Assembly (NCBI GenBank): GCA_020852965.1
Contig: JADYZV010000070.1
Span: 1 to 64,000, forward strand
Direction of reading: 5' to 3'
Length of the DNA stretch: 64,000 bases
From: Pirellulaceae bacterium
GTDB lineage: Bacteria > Planctomycetota > Planctomycetia > Pirellulales > Pirellulaceae
Shown here: positions 18,284 through 27,957 of the stretch, piece by piece
Layout of the letters: every line of letters begins with the position of its first letter
How positions within the stretch are numbered: position 1 is the first letter of the stretch
Notes under the pieces: generated by a model
Databases searched by the model: none
The model's input: only the letters and a program-made list of their open reading frames with translations
What the model was told of the DNA's origin: nothing
Translations under genes and position numbers: made by a program

Positions 18284-20011
18284 TTACTGCACTAATATGA
18301 ATTCATTGCTATTGAGCACGGCCCACCATAGATCCTGCAGCGCCTCGTCGGCTTTGCCCTTACGAGCTTGCAACAATTGGCTGGCGATCTTCATCTCCTC
18401 CGGTCGGGCGCGTCGAGCAAGTCCAGCGGTGAATAACATCTGCACCTTGTCGGGATAGGGACTCGGCGATGCGGCCAAATTCCCCAACCACGTCCCCGGA
18501 GTCACCGCCGTAGCGCGCTGGATCAGGTCGCCGTTGAACATCATCAGCGCTTGAGGGATCGAGCCATTGAAGGTGGTGGCTTCGTCCCCTTCGTCGGTTC
18601 CAAACGCGACGACAAACTGCTCAAGCCAGGAATCGCGTTCGGCCTGCTGTTGTTCGAGAGTTCCCTTGGATTGCCCGCCGACCTGCACCAGTGAATGGTA
18701 CAGTTGTTCGGCCGACATCTGTCGCAAGTAAAAGTGGCTGAACTGTGGCACTGCGCCCAATGCTGGATCATCGCTCATGTTGTTTGGCCCCACTTTGCTC
18801 GACAACTGATACGGTTTCGAAAGCGTGATCCAAGCCATCAGCGCCCGCATGTCGTAGCTGGAATCGCGCAGAGCCTGCCCCAATTGATCGAGCAACTGAG
18901 GATGCGAAACGGCCGTGTGGGGTCCCAAGTCATCCATCGGCTTGGTAAAGCCGTATCCCATAAAATGAGCCCACAGGCGGTTGACCAACATCTTGTCCAA
19001 AAACTCGCTGGCCATCATCAGTTTGCCCAACTCCTGTCGACGGTTGGTCTGCCCAACATAGCCGCTACGATCGATCGACGTGCCGTCGATGAATACCGGA
19101 TAGGCGACACGAGCCATGCCGTTGCGCTCTTCGTAGTAGACCTCCGCTTCGCTAGGACGCCCGCCTTCGCCGGCAAAGTCTTCATCGATCAGCTCGACAT
19201 GATCGATGTCGCGACTAGCATCTGAGTAGCGCCGCAGGGCGCGCGTCTGCCGGAAAAAGGAATTAAACTCCCAGAACTTTTGTTGCTTCCACTGATTGAA
19301 AGGATGGTTGTGGCACTGCGTGCATTGCACTTGCATGCCCAAGAAAATGCGCGATGTGGCCGATGTGGCCAGCGTCCCGTTCTCGTCGTTAACCTTTTCG
19401 GCCAAGAAATTGGTAGCACCGTTGAAGTTCTCTTCGCCCGGCTTGGTCGCTCCGGTGGCGGTGACCAATTCAAAAACCATTTGGTTGTAGGGTTTGTTGC
19501 TTGCAAAGCAATCGCGCAGGTACTTACCCATCCCCTCGCGATTGATCAGCGAACGACGGTTGTTGCCACCACTGCGACCGATGAGCACATTGCTCCACAG
19601 TGCGGCCCAATGCTCGGCGAACTCCTCCGTGTAGCGCGGGTCGTTGAGCAGTCGATCGACCAACTTCTCTCGCTTTTTTGAATCGCGATCCTGAGCGAAT
19701 TCGCGCATCTCCTCAAGGGTTGGAATGCGTCCGATCAAATCCAAGAAGACGCGGCGGCACCACTTGGGGCCGTCTTCGACGGGCGAGGGAACCAAGCCCA
19801 GCTCTTTCCACTGGTGTTCCATCGAGGTATTAATCAGCTCAACTTGTGCAATCTCCGCAGCGACACCAGGTGAAGCCGCTCGGGCAGAAACGCCGACGGT
19901 AATCAATGCCCCCCAAAGGGCGTAGGTTGATAGCAACCAGACTTCCCACCGCAAATTGGACAGCCGATGGCTGCTAGTGCGTATGCAGGTTGTTTGCTGG
20001 TTCGTTATCAT
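18284..20011 (-). CDS. DUF1549/DUF1553 protein
   Basis: 575 residues with an N-terminal signal/anchor ([21 protein letters not shown]). DUF1549 covers about 45-260: [39 protein letters not shown] and [13 protein letters not shown], giving a CxxCH motif. DUF1553 covers about 290-570: [35 protein letters not shown] and the ending [16 protein letters not shown]. The family is largely restricted to Planctomycetes and relatives and pairs with DUF1501, as here. The molecular role is unknown; a periplasmic heme-linked process is often assumed. It is first in the four-gene run containing the ECF sigma. Confidence 0.92.
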   Translation of the reverse strand: MITNQQTTCIRTSSHRLSNLRWEVWLLSTYALWGALITVGVSARAASPGVAAEIAQVELINTSMEHQWKELGLVPSPVEDGPKWCRRVFLDLIGRIPTLEEMREFAQDRDSKKREKLVDRLLNDPRYTEEFAEHWAALWSNVLIGRSGGNNRRSLINREGMGKYLRDCFASNKPYNQMVFELVTATGATKPGEENFNGATNFLAEKVNDENGTLATSATSRIFLGMQVQCTQCHNHPFNQWKQQKFWEFNSFFRQTRALRRYSDASRDIDHVELIDEDFAGEGGRPSEAEVYYEERNGMARVAYPVFIDGTSIDRSGYVGQTNRRQELGKLMMASEFLDKMLVNRLWAHFMGYGFTKPMDDLGPHTAVSHPQLLDQLGQALRDSSYDMRALMAWITLSKPYQLSSKVGPNNMSDDPALGAVPQFSHFYLRQMSAEQLYHSLVQVGGQSKGTLEQQQAERDSWLEQFVVAFGTDEGDEATTFNGSIPQALMMFNGDLIQRATAVTPGTWLGNLAASPSPYPDKVQMLFTAGLARRARPEEMKIASQLLQARKGKADEALQDLWWAVLNSNEFILVQ

Positions 20012-20285
20012 GCGCGAAAATCCGAAATGCCGTCGGGAAAACTCTATTGTATTCGGTCATCGGCAATGGAGCGAAAGGGACTGAGCTAGAGTACTCACCA
20101 TTTACCCCCCTAATTAGTGAAAGGTTAAACTGGCTTGCGACCTCGGCGGCCCAGCATTTGCATCCTATAATTCTCGTTCCTACCCCCTACTACTGGGATG
20201 GTCGCGACAGGGACCGGCGTCTCTGGTCGGCGGGGGGACGGAAGAAAAACAACCTGAATTGAACATCCCTTGAAAGGAAACATTG

Positions 20286-21149
20286 ATGCGAATCATTCTT
20301 GCGGTGGACGGTTCCGAAGAGTCGCAGATGGCGGCGAACCTATTGACTCAACTACCTCTCCCCGAGTCGTCGCAGATTACGGTAGTGACCGTGGTCGTCG
20401 ATACACCGATGGACGAGATTGACGCCGAGGTGTGGTTGAAAGTCCGCGAGGCTTCTCGGGTTACCGCATTGCAAAACTATCAAGCCATCCTGCCCAAGCT
20501 CGGTGCGCTGGCATCTAGCGCCGAGCACCTGTTAGAGGAGGGGCATCCCAGCCGAGTGATTGTCGATGTCGCCAAGGCGCGCGACGCCGATTTGATCGTT
20601 GTTGGAGCTCGCGGTCATTCGTTGATTGCGCGAGTCCTTTTGGGGAGTACCGCCGACTATGTGGCCAACCACGCGCGCTGCCCAGTGCTCGTTGTGCGTC
20701 CGCAGGCACCCAATCGTCCGGCCGGCCCACTGAAGATTATTTTGGCCTACGATGGTACCCCAGGTTCGAAGGTAGCTGCGAAGCAATTATTTTCTTTCCC
20801 TTGGGGGGCGGATACGCAAATCCAAATCACCACGTTGCTCGAGCGGCCTCGCTTGCTTCCCGAAGATGAGGTCTACGATCCGCAAGCGATCGCAGATGGC
20901 GAAAGAAAGCTGACGGAGTTGGTCGCGGAAGCACATTGCTCGGCCAACGTACGCTACCTCGTGCGCGAGACGGTTCATGTGGGTGACGCGCTGGCTCACT
21001 TGGCCGACGAAGCGCAGGGGGATTTAATGTTTGTCGGTGAAACGGGCCGATCTGCCTTGGCTCGATTCTTTATCGGGAGCGCTGCCAAGCACATCCTGCA
21101 CCACTCAGCCAGCTCCGTCTGGATCGCACGTGAAAAAAAATGGAATTAG
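20286..21149 (+). CDS. Tandem universal stress protein
   Basis: 287 residues with two UspA domains. Domain 1 (about 1-143) starts RIILAVDGSEESQMA and ends with the ATP-binding signature VVGARGHSLIARVLLGSTAD. Domain 2 (about 150-287) starts KIILAYDGTPGSKVAAKQL and has FVGETGRSALARFFIGSAAK. Both G-x2-G-x9-G-S/T motifs are intact, so nucleotide binding is expected. The gene stands alone. AAGGAA is positioned before the ATG at 20286; the in-frame TTG just upstream is less likely. It is cytoplasmic, and its stress trigger cannot be read from sequence. Confidence 0.93.
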   Translation: MRIILAVDGSEESQMAANLLTQLPLPESSQITVVTVVVDTPMDEIDAEVWLKVREASRVTALQNYQAILPKLGALASSAEHLLEEGHPSRVIVDVAKARDADLIVVGARGHSLIARVLLGSTADYVANHARCPVLVVRPQAPNRPAGPLKIILAYDGTPGSKVAAKQLFSFPWGADTQIQITTLLERPRLLPEDEVYDPQAIADGERKLTELVAEAHCSANVRYLVRETVHVGDALAHLADEAQGDLMFVGETGRSALARFFIGSAAKHILHHSASSVWIAREKKWN

Positions 21150-21214
21150 CGGAATTAGCGATTGCGCAAAACGTTGGACCACGCATGGAAAGCCAATTTC
21201 AATGCGGTCTGTTT

Positions 21215-21296
21215 AACCCGGATTATTCATGCTTTTAATTTTCGACTCTGACTCAAACGTCCTTGCTGACGCTGCGGGTTATGAATAATCCGGGTT
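21215..21296. repeat. Perfect 16-base inverted repeat with 50-base spacer
   Basis: AACCCGGATTATTCAT (21215-21230) and its exact complement ATGAATAATCCGGGTT (21281-21296) flank a 50-base A/T-containing spacer. The inner sequence GCTGCGGGTTATGAAT recurs inverted near 32881-32897. This is the main feature of the 332-base gap 21150-21481. The remainder shows no gene. Confidence 0.8.
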
Positions 21297-21481
21297 TCAC
21301 CATGCCAGCGCGCCGGAGTGAGGTTGACGCCGCATTGACGACCAGAGCCCACTCTGGTCGTCCGTGCATGGGCCGCTGAGTCGTTCCGGTTGGCCCATCA
21401 CCCGCACGGCCGCGCCACGCTGCCCAACAGACAAACCATACCACTCAAACCCGATCGTCTCGAGCATGAATTCAACTACTG

Positions 21482-22576
21482 CTACCCTCCGCGCGATGGA
21501 GTCGTTTGAGGGTAGAGACAGCAATCGACTGGACAGACATCATGACTTGGTCCCAATGGTCCAAGCGCGGGGCGCGTGTCGAGCTGCTCGATCCGCTCCT
21601 GCAACAACTGGGCAATCATGGTCACAAACCGTGGGTGAATGCCCACGCTGGGTACGCGTACGAAGCCTAGCTTCAGCCGTTCGCACAACTCCTTGGCCTC
21701 GGTATCCAAATCGAACAAAACTTCCATATGGTCGGAGATGAAGCCGATCGGGACAACCACCACATCGCGCGTTCCCTCGCCGGGCAACGCTTCGATACGA
21801 TCGCAGACATCGGGCTCTAACCACGGTTGTTGCGGCGGCCCGCTGCGACTTTGATAGACCAGTTCCCAGTCGGAGTGCCCGATCGCTTGAGCCACCAAGC
21901 GGCAAGCTTCAAATAATTGCTGGGCGTAGCGGCTGTTGACCGCCATCGACATGGGGATACTATGCGCCGTGAATAGTATTTTGGCGGTGGCTCGTCGCAG
22001 CGGCTCCAGCGATTGCAATCCGCTTTTGACTAGATCGGCTTGGGCCTCGATAAATAGCGGGTGGTTGAAGCCCATGCGAACCTTTTCAATGTGTGGTGTC
22101 CCCGCTCCGACCTGTTGCTGCGCGTCGAGTATATTTTCGCGATACTGCCGACAGCCCGAATAACAGCTGAACATGCTGGTGAAGAAGGCGATGCCCCGCT
22201 GGCGACCATCGTCCCGCATTTGCCGCAATGCGTCGGGCAACAATGGCTGCCAATTGCGATTTCCCCAGTAGATAGGCAGCTCAAGCCCCAGCCCGTCGAG
22301 TTCCGCTCGCAGGGCAGCGATCAGTGTTCGGTTCTGTTGATTGATGGGGCTGACGCCATCGAAGCGCCGATAGTGTTCGGCCACCGCCAGCATCCGCTCG
22401 TGCGGAACATTCTTCCCACGCAATACGTTTTCCAGAAAAGGCACGACATCATCCATTCCTTCGGGACCGCCGAAAGAGACAAACAGAATCGAATCGAAGG
22501 GAGGAAGCGCGTCTGGCATGAATGGTCTGTCGTGAAAGAATAGTCGGTCAATTGCAATGTAATCGAGAGCCTTCAT
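21482..22576 (-). CDS. hemH: Ferrochelatase family protein
   Basis: About 364 residues inserting Fe2+ into a porphyrin, at the end of heme synthesis. Landmarks are ILFVSFGGPEGMDDVVPFL, FTSMFSCYSGCRQYREN, ILFTAHSIPMSM (active-site His) and VVPIGFISDHMEVLFDLD. The Cys in SGCRQY and the terminal DVCPVDCCLYP group match the pattern of four cysteines that holds a [2Fe-2S] cluster in actinobacterial ferrochelatases. Whether it uses protoporphyrin or coproporphyrin cannot be decided here. The frame runs to 22606, but a repeat (22588-22610) covers that end, and AAGGCGG precedes the ATG at 22576. ATG 22519 is also possible. Confidence 0.93.
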   Translation of the reverse strand: MKALDYIAIDRLFFHDRPFMPDALPPFDSILFVSFGGPEGMDDVVPFLENVLRGKNVPHERMLAVAEHYRRFDGVSPINQQNRTLIAALRAELDGLGLELPIYWGNRNWQPLLPDALRQMRDDGRQRGIAFFTSMFSCYSGCRQYRENILDAQQQVGAGTPHIEKVRMGFNHPLFIEAQADLVKSGLQSLEPLRRATAKILFTAHSIPMSMAVNSRYAQQLFEACRLVAQAIGHSDWELVYQSRSGPPQQPWLEPDVCDRIEALPGEGTRDVVVVPIGFISDHMEVLFDLDTEAKELCERLKLGFVRVPSVGIHPRFVTMIAQLLQERIEQLDTRPALGPLGPSHDVCPVDCCLYPQTTPSRGG

Positions 22577-22587
22577 TATCCGCCTTT

Positions 22588-22750
22588 GTAGGCTCGTAAC
22601 AAGCACCGCGCAGTCACTAATGTGGCTACCAATGTGGCTCGACGCTCCGCGTCGTGAGAAATCGCTAGATAATGTGGCTCGACGCTCCGCGTCGTGAGAA
22701 AGCGGCTAGATAATGTGGCTCGACGCTCCGCGTCGTGAGAAAGCGGCTAG
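22588..22750. repeat. GTAGGCTCGTAAC unit plus three tandem 40-base hairpin repeats
   Basis: GTAGGCTCGTAACAAGCACC lies at 22588 (relatives at 37722 inverted and 43599). Then come three copies of an approximately 40-base unit containing the hairpin GACGC-TCC-GCGTC, starting at 22631, 22671 and 22712 (spacing 40 and 41). A single copy is at 13777. The units are nearly identical, suggesting recent tandem duplication. Confidence 0.88.
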
Positions 22751-22809
22751 AACCTAGTTGGCATGCGCATTGGTGCGGAGCAGATAGCTGCCGCTGATGC
22801 CACGCACTG

Positions 22810-25800
22810 CTAGAAAGTTATCTCAACGGCATGTTCTACGACACTCTCCAATGTCGGTTGAGGCCGGCCGACTTCGACACCCGCGGGCTGCGACCGGCGG
22901 CGTGAAAACAAACTCGCAACCCACTCTCGCAGGTCGACGGTCAGACTGAATAGCGTAGGAACCAAAACGAGAGTCAGCAGTGTCGAGACCAACAAGCCAC
23001 CCAGCACCACACTCCCCAGACCACGGTAGAGCTCACTTCCCGAACCGGGAAACAAAACGAGCGGCAAAAGCCCCAGTACCGTAGTAGTGGTGGTCATGAA
23101 GATCGGACGTATACGAGTTCGGACGCTTTCCAAAATCGCTTGACGCGGTGGCATATGATCCTCGCGCATGTGATTAAGCGATTGATGCACAATCAGAATT
23201 GGATTGTTGACCACGGTCCCGATCAAGATAATGAACCCGAGCATGGTCAACACATCGAGCGATTGCATGTAGATCAAATTCAACGCTTGTAAGCCTAGGA
23301 TTCCACCTACAGCACCCAGCGGCACGCTGAGGATGATCACAAACGGATAGACCCAGGATTCGAACAAGGCCACCATCAGCAGGTAGGTGATGAGGATTGC
23401 CAAGATGATGTTAAAACGCAAGGCTGTCCATGTATCGCGCAGCTTGTCGGCGGTACCAGCCAGGTTGACGCGGTAACCTGGGCCGAGCTGCCCGCTGTCG
23501 ATCAGCGGCTGCACGATCTCGGTTTGGATACGGCTCATCGCATCTTCCAGGGCGACTTCGGGAGGTGGCGAAACCTCGATGGTGATGGCGCGCTCGCGCT
23601 CGCGATGGTTGACCTGCTCGGGGCCGCTACTAATCTTTACATCCGCCAAAGCCTCGACGGGAATGAGCGCACCGCTGGGAGTGGCGATGGGAAGCCCGCG
23701 CACATCCTGTGAACTACCCAGCGCATCGGTTTTGCCGATGATTACCAGATCGATCTTGTCCCCGTTAAGAAAGTAGTCGGTGGCGTAGGCACCGTCGACG
23801 AAGGCGTTGATGGTATAGCCCAAATCCGCGCTGTTGACCCCCATCTGCGCGGCTTGGACCAGTTTGGGTTCGACATGCAGCTCGGGGCTCGATAGATCCA
23901 AGCTCGGTATCGGTCGAGCCTGGGCGGTCGGGAAGACCTTCATCGTTTGGCCTAGAACCTGGCCGCCGAGCTGCACCAGTTGTCGAAGGTCGGGACCGGT
24001 GATTTCGACATTGATCGTGCGGCCTGCGGACAGTCCCTGCTCGAATAGACTCGACTGTTTGGCGATAGCAAAAGTGCCTGGCAATTTGCCACCAACTTTT
24101 TGAACGAGCGGCACCAGTTCAGCGACGCGCTCGGGCTCGCGGGCACGCAAGCCCATGAAAACTTGGCGCCCACGTGCCACAAAGAAGAAGTCGCCGATGA
24201 CAGGAAAATCGAGTTGTTTCGCATCTGGGCTCCCTTCTTCTACGTCCCAGTAGGGGCGCAGGCTCTCCTCGACGGTTTCTCCCAGTTGCATCAGCTCGTC
24301 CAGATTGTAGCCGGGAGGAGGGAGTAGAATGCCAAATACCAAATTGCGATTTCCGGTCGGCAGATACTCGACGCGCGGGAACAACCACCAGCTCAAGCCC
24401 AGTGATATCCCGACCATGCCAATCACGACGGCGGCCTTGCGCAACAGGCCTCGCTGAATCCACGCGTTGACGCCTACGACCGCTGCGATGAATTGCTCGC
24501 CTGATCGCTGCAGAAATCCTACCAGCCCGTGTTGGCTGACTACCTGTTTACTGACTCCTTTTTGCTCAGCTTGTAGTTGGGAAGCGGCCTGAAGAGTGCC
24601 CCGCATTCGCTGACCTCCGAACAAACGCGAGGCGGCCATGGGGATCAGCGTCATCGAAATCACCATCGATAGCCCCACGGCTGCGGTGATGGCCATCGCG
24701 ATATCGCGAAACAATTGCCCCGCTTCTTCTTCGACGAAGACGATCGGCAAGAACACGGCGATCGTAGTCAACGTCGACGAGAGCACTGCCCCCCAGACTT
24801 CGGTCGTCCCGCGCACTGCGGCAGTAAAGGGAGGTTCACCAAGGTCCCAGCGGCGATAGATGTTCTCCAATACGACGACCGCGTTGTCGACCAACATTCC
24901 CACTGCGAAGGCGAGGCCCGCCAAACTGACCACGTTCAACGAGCGGCCCAGTATCCCCAGGATTAAGAAGGTGCCGATGATGCTGGTGGGAATGGCCAAC
25001 CCGACCACTAGCGCGCCGCGCGCGAACCAAAATCCCGCCCCGATGATGATGGCCAGCGTGATCGCAAAGAACCAGGGCGAGACGTAAGCGGCTGCCAGCG
25101 CAGAGCCGATAATCAAAGGAACGGCGATCAGTGTTCGCGCCCCCAAGTGCAAGAACAGCATCAGTACGATCATCGTCAGCGCACCACCCACAAAGATATT
25201 CTGTTGCACTAAGTTGACCGACGAGTAGATGTAGTCGGTTTCATCGTAGACTTGGGTGAGCTGGAGTCCCTGGCGTTTGAGCAAGCCTTCGTTCAGCTCC
25301 GTTTTGACCTTTTGAAGTCCTTTCATGGCATCGAGCACATTGGCACCGGTTTCGCGCAATGTATTGACTGCGATACTCGACTCACCGAAGCGTCGCACCA
25401 GACCGTCTGCTTTCTTATACCCCAGTTGCACTTCGGCCACGTCGCGCACGTAGACTGGATTGCCATCGCGGATCGCCAACAACTGCTGCTCAACCTGATC
25501 GGGGTGTCGGAATTGTCCCAAGGTCCGCACCACCCAACGTCGCTTGCCCTCCCAATAGTCTCCTCCTGAAGTATCTTCGTTTTGTCCACGTAGCACGCTG
25601 CGAACATCGGCGATCGTGAGCTGCCGCGCGGCCAGTTTCTCAGGATCGACGATGACTTGCAGTTCGTCTTCGAGCCCACCGATGACATTCGATTGTGAGA
25701 TGCCCGATACGCGTTCAAAGCGAGCTTCGATTTCATCCTCGGCGAAGCGGCGCAGCTTTGGAACGTTCATGTCGGGGGGCGGAAGCAGTTCGGCCAACTC

Positions 25801-26370
25801 CGCATGCTGCTTGGCTAGGCGACGCAAGCGGAGCATCCCCAGCCCTTGGTTGGAAGAGCGCCTGACACGGGCCATTTCGCTCTTCAACTCGGGGTACTTG
25901 GCCTCGAACTCGTCAAACTGTTCGCTCGTCGGATAGAGCGGGCTGAGAATAAACCAAGCGATGGGGCTGTTGTTGGCATTGGCCGTGCTAATGACTGGCT
26001 TATCGGCATCTTCGGGATACTCGGGAACTTGTTCCAGCCTGCCGATCACATCGACGACCGCTTGCTGCATCGAACTGCCAACCAGGAACTCGAGGATGAT
26101 CCGGCCGCTCGAATCCGAGCTTTCGGACGACATCTTGGTCAATCCTTCAACCCCTTTGAGCTGTTCTTCCTGTTCGACCACGATCTCCTGTTCGACCTCT
26201 TGCGGGCTAGCCCCCGGCCAACGCGTTTCAATGGTGATGGTTGGAGTCTGCACCTCGGGGGTCAACTGCATGGGCATGCGCAGCAGCGCCACCGTGCCGA
26301 AGAGTGCCATGAGCAGCACACCGACAATGACTTTAGCAGGATTGTGTACGAAAAAATCGATCAGTTGCAT
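22810..26370 (-). CDS. RND-family efflux pump (HAE1/AcrB-like)
   Basis: 1186-residue inner-membrane proton-driven pump. It has an N-terminal TM1 (VIVGVLLMALFGTVALL), the porter domain start RWPGASPQEVEQE, the TM4 motif GMLVDNAVVVLENIYRR (about 491-507; one Asp of the usual pair), a second large periplasmic loop and the closing TM bundle with GTVVNNPILIVHQSLN. The protein is about 140 residues longer than typical. Two insertions are visible: a Lys/Arg/Glu-rich stretch at about 145-205 in the porter domain, and a hydrophobic stretch at about 415-452 that could add two membrane passes between TM2 and TM3. The adaptor gene at 26396 precedes it by 25 bases. Substrate unknown. No outer-membrane TolC-like partner is in the window. 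Confidence 0.92.
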   Translation of the reverse strand: MQLIDFFVHNPAKVIVGVLLMALFGTVALLRMPMQLTPEVQTPTITIETRWPGASPQEVEQEIVVEQEEQLKGVEGLTKMSSESSDSSGRIILEFLVGSSMQQAVVDVIGRLEQVPEYPEDADKPVISTANANNSPIAWFILSPLYPTSEQFDEFEAKYPELKSEMARVRRSSNQGLGMLRLRRLAKQHAELAELLPPPDMNVPKLRRFAEDEIEARFERVSGISQSNVIGGLEDELQVIVDPEKLAARQLTIADVRSVLRGQNEDTSGGDYWEGKRRWVVRTLGQFRHPDQVEQQLLAIRDGNPVYVRDVAEVQLGYKKADGLVRRFGESSIAVNTLRETGANVLDAMKGLQKVKTELNEGLLKRQGLQLTQVYDETDYIYSSVNLVQQNIFVGGALTMIVLMLFLHLGARTLIAVPLIIGSALAAAYVSPWFFAITLAIIIGAGFWFARGALVVGLAIPTSIIGTFLILGILGRSLNVVSLAGLAFAVGMLVDNAVVVLENIYRRWDLGEPPFTAAVRGTTEVWGAVLSSTLTTIAVFLPIVFVEEEAGQLFRDIAMAITAAVGLSMVISMTLIPMAASRLFGGQRMRGTLQAASQLQAEQKGVSKQVVSQHGLVGFLQRSGEQFIAAVVGVNAWIQRGLLRKAAVVIGMVGISLGLSWWLFPRVEYLPTGNRNLVFGILLPPPGYNLDELMQLGETVEESLRPYWDVEEGSPDAKQLDFPVIGDFFFVARGRQVFMGLRAREPERVAELVPLVQKVGGKLPGTFAIAKQSSLFEQGLSAGRTINVEITGPDLRQLVQLGGQVLGQTMKVFPTAQARPIPSLDLSSPELHVEPKLVQAAQMGVNSADLGYTINAFVDGAYATDYFLNGDKIDLVIIGKTDALGSSQDVRGLPIATPSGALIPVEALADVKISSGPEQVNHRERERAITIEVSPPPEVALEDAMSRIQTEIVQPLIDSGQLGPGYRVNLAGTADKLRDTWTALRFNIILAILITYLLMVALFESWVYPFVIILSVPLGAVGGILGLQALNLIYMQSLDVLTMLGFIILIGTVVNNPILIVHQSLNHMREDHMPPRQAILESVRTRIRPIFMTTTTTVLGLLPLVLFPGSGSELYRGLGSVVLGGLLVSTLLTLVLVPTLFSLTVDLREWVASLFSRRRSQPAGVEVGRPQPTLESVVEHAVEITF

Positions 26371-26395
26371 GATGTCTAACTAGCCGCACAAAATG

Positions 26396-27706
26396 TCAAT
26401 TGCCGCGCCAGGTCACGCGACTCGGTGGAGCGCCGGGACGCGCTGGGGGGATGCGTTCGTTGCCGCGCACCACAACCGCAGTACCCGCTGCGATGTCACC
26501 GCGAACTTCAATCCAATCGTCTTGCTCGACACCCGTTTGTACGGGGATTGCCTGGGCGTTGGCTTCGAGCATATCGGACGCAGAGGCAGCTTGCGAAGAA
26601 ACGACCGCAGGTTCGATCGACGCACTATCGATGGTCCAGATCAGCGTCGATTTCCCCCCCAGCACCAGCGCGTCTTTGGGAACCATCAGCACCGTTTGTT
26701 GATTGCCAGTGGCCAAGTCAGCTCGGGCTAACATGCCCGCTTTGAGCAGCGGTTCTCCGGCCGCATTGAACTCGTTAGCGACGCGGACCTTCACAGGAAA
26801 GGTTCGCGAACGCTCGTCCGCTTCTGGGATAATGGCTGCCACAGTACCCTCCAGTTTCCGTCCCCCCAGAGCGGGAACTTCGACCGTCGCCTTGTCGCCA
26901 ACGTGAATGAACGGAATGTGAGCTTCGATGACTCTGGCCAATACGTCGACTTCGTCCAAGGCAATGATCTCGGCCACCGGTTCGCCGCGTGGCAACCACT
27001 GACCGACCTCGGTGTGCTCGACGGTAACGTATCCCGCAAAGCGCGAGTACAGCGTGTGCTTGCCAATTTGATCTTTCAGTTTTTCGGCGACGGCTGCCTG
27101 CATGGCCACGCGGAATTCGGCCTGCGCGATTCTCTCAGGACGGGGACCATCGACAGCCAATTGATAGGCGGCTTGAGCTTCGATATATCGCTGTTGGGCT
27201 GCGAGCCAGCGCGAGTGCGAGTCTTCAACTTCGGAGGCGGAGATGGCGCTATTGGCCCCCAATTGCGAAAGGCGCCGCGTATCCTTTTCCAGATATTCGG
27301 CTAACACGCGACTGGCTTCGAGACGAGCCCTGGCCTGCTCGATCTCCAGCTCTTGGCTGCCGTTTTTCAGTTCGACCAGCTCCTGTTGGCGCAGCTTCCA
27401 TTCCGCTTCGGCCGCTTCGAGTTCGAGTGCAATGGTGGCGGTCAGCAGACGTGCCAAAGGCTGGTCCGTTTCGACACGGTCTCCCTCGCGCACCAGGAAC
27501 TCGACCACACGCCCATCGACGGCTGAGCCGATCACGGCCCGCCGCGTTGGCATAATGGTCCCCAAGGTAGCCTGTGTCGTGGCCACATGGCGCTGGGCAA
27601 TCGGCAGAATCTCCACGACCGCTGGCCCGCGCTGCGCGAATGCCATCGACGCCAGCCCCCAGCCGACCGCTATCCCCGCCAGGCTGGCCCGGCACAAAAA
27701 ACTCAT
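26396..27706 (-). CDS. RND periplasmic adaptor (membrane fusion protein)
   Basis: 436 residues. A signal peptide (LCRASLAGIAVGWGLASMAFA) is followed by the HlyD/AcrA pattern: first lipoyl half with GSAVDGRVVEFLVREGDRVE, a coiled-coil hairpin (about 85-195; LELEAAEAEWKLRQQELVEL), second lipoyl half with LYSRFAGYVTVEHTEVGQWL, then beta-barrel and membrane-proximal domains (GTVAAIIPEADERSRTFPVK). It bridges the RND pump encoded next (25 bases downstream) to an outer-membrane channel. An in-frame GTG exists at 27718, but GGAG sits six bases before the ATG at 27706, which fixes the start. Confidence 0.92.
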   Translation of the reverse strand: MSFLCRASLAGIAVGWGLASMAFAQRGPAVVEILPIAQRHVATTQATLGTIMPTRRAVIGSAVDGRVVEFLVREGDRVETDQPLARLLTATIALELEAAEAEWKLRQQELVELKNGSQELEIEQARARLEASRVLAEYLEKDTRRLSQLGANSAISASEVEDSHSRWLAAQQRYIEAQAAYQLAVDGPRPERIAQAEFRVAMQAAVAEKLKDQIGKHTLYSRFAGYVTVEHTEVGQWLPRGEPVAEIIALDEVDVLARVIEAHIPFIHVGDKATVEVPALGGRKLEGTVAAIIPEADERSRTFPVKVRVANEFNAAGEPLLKAGMLARADLATGNQQTVLMVPKDALVLGGKSTLIWTIDSASIEPAVVSSQAASASDMLEANAQAIPVQTGVEQDDWIEVRGDIAAGTAVVVRGNERIPPARPGAPPSRVTWRGN

Positions 27707-27957
27707 ACTACGCTCCACATGCTTGTCTTGCTGTTAGTTCTAATCAAATAGCTTAACCCGTGGATCATCCGCCAGCGAATTGCAATCGACAAAATTCGGC
27801 TTTTGAAGCCCCGTCCTGGGAACGTCGTTTAGGATCAATTCCGCTCAGAGCTGATCTGGTTGGTCGCGTTGACTTCGGTCTCACGACCACGCGAATCATC
27901 CATTGATGACAAGGCTGGCTTGAGGCACGAAGATGGAGGCAGGAAAATGGGTCGCCG

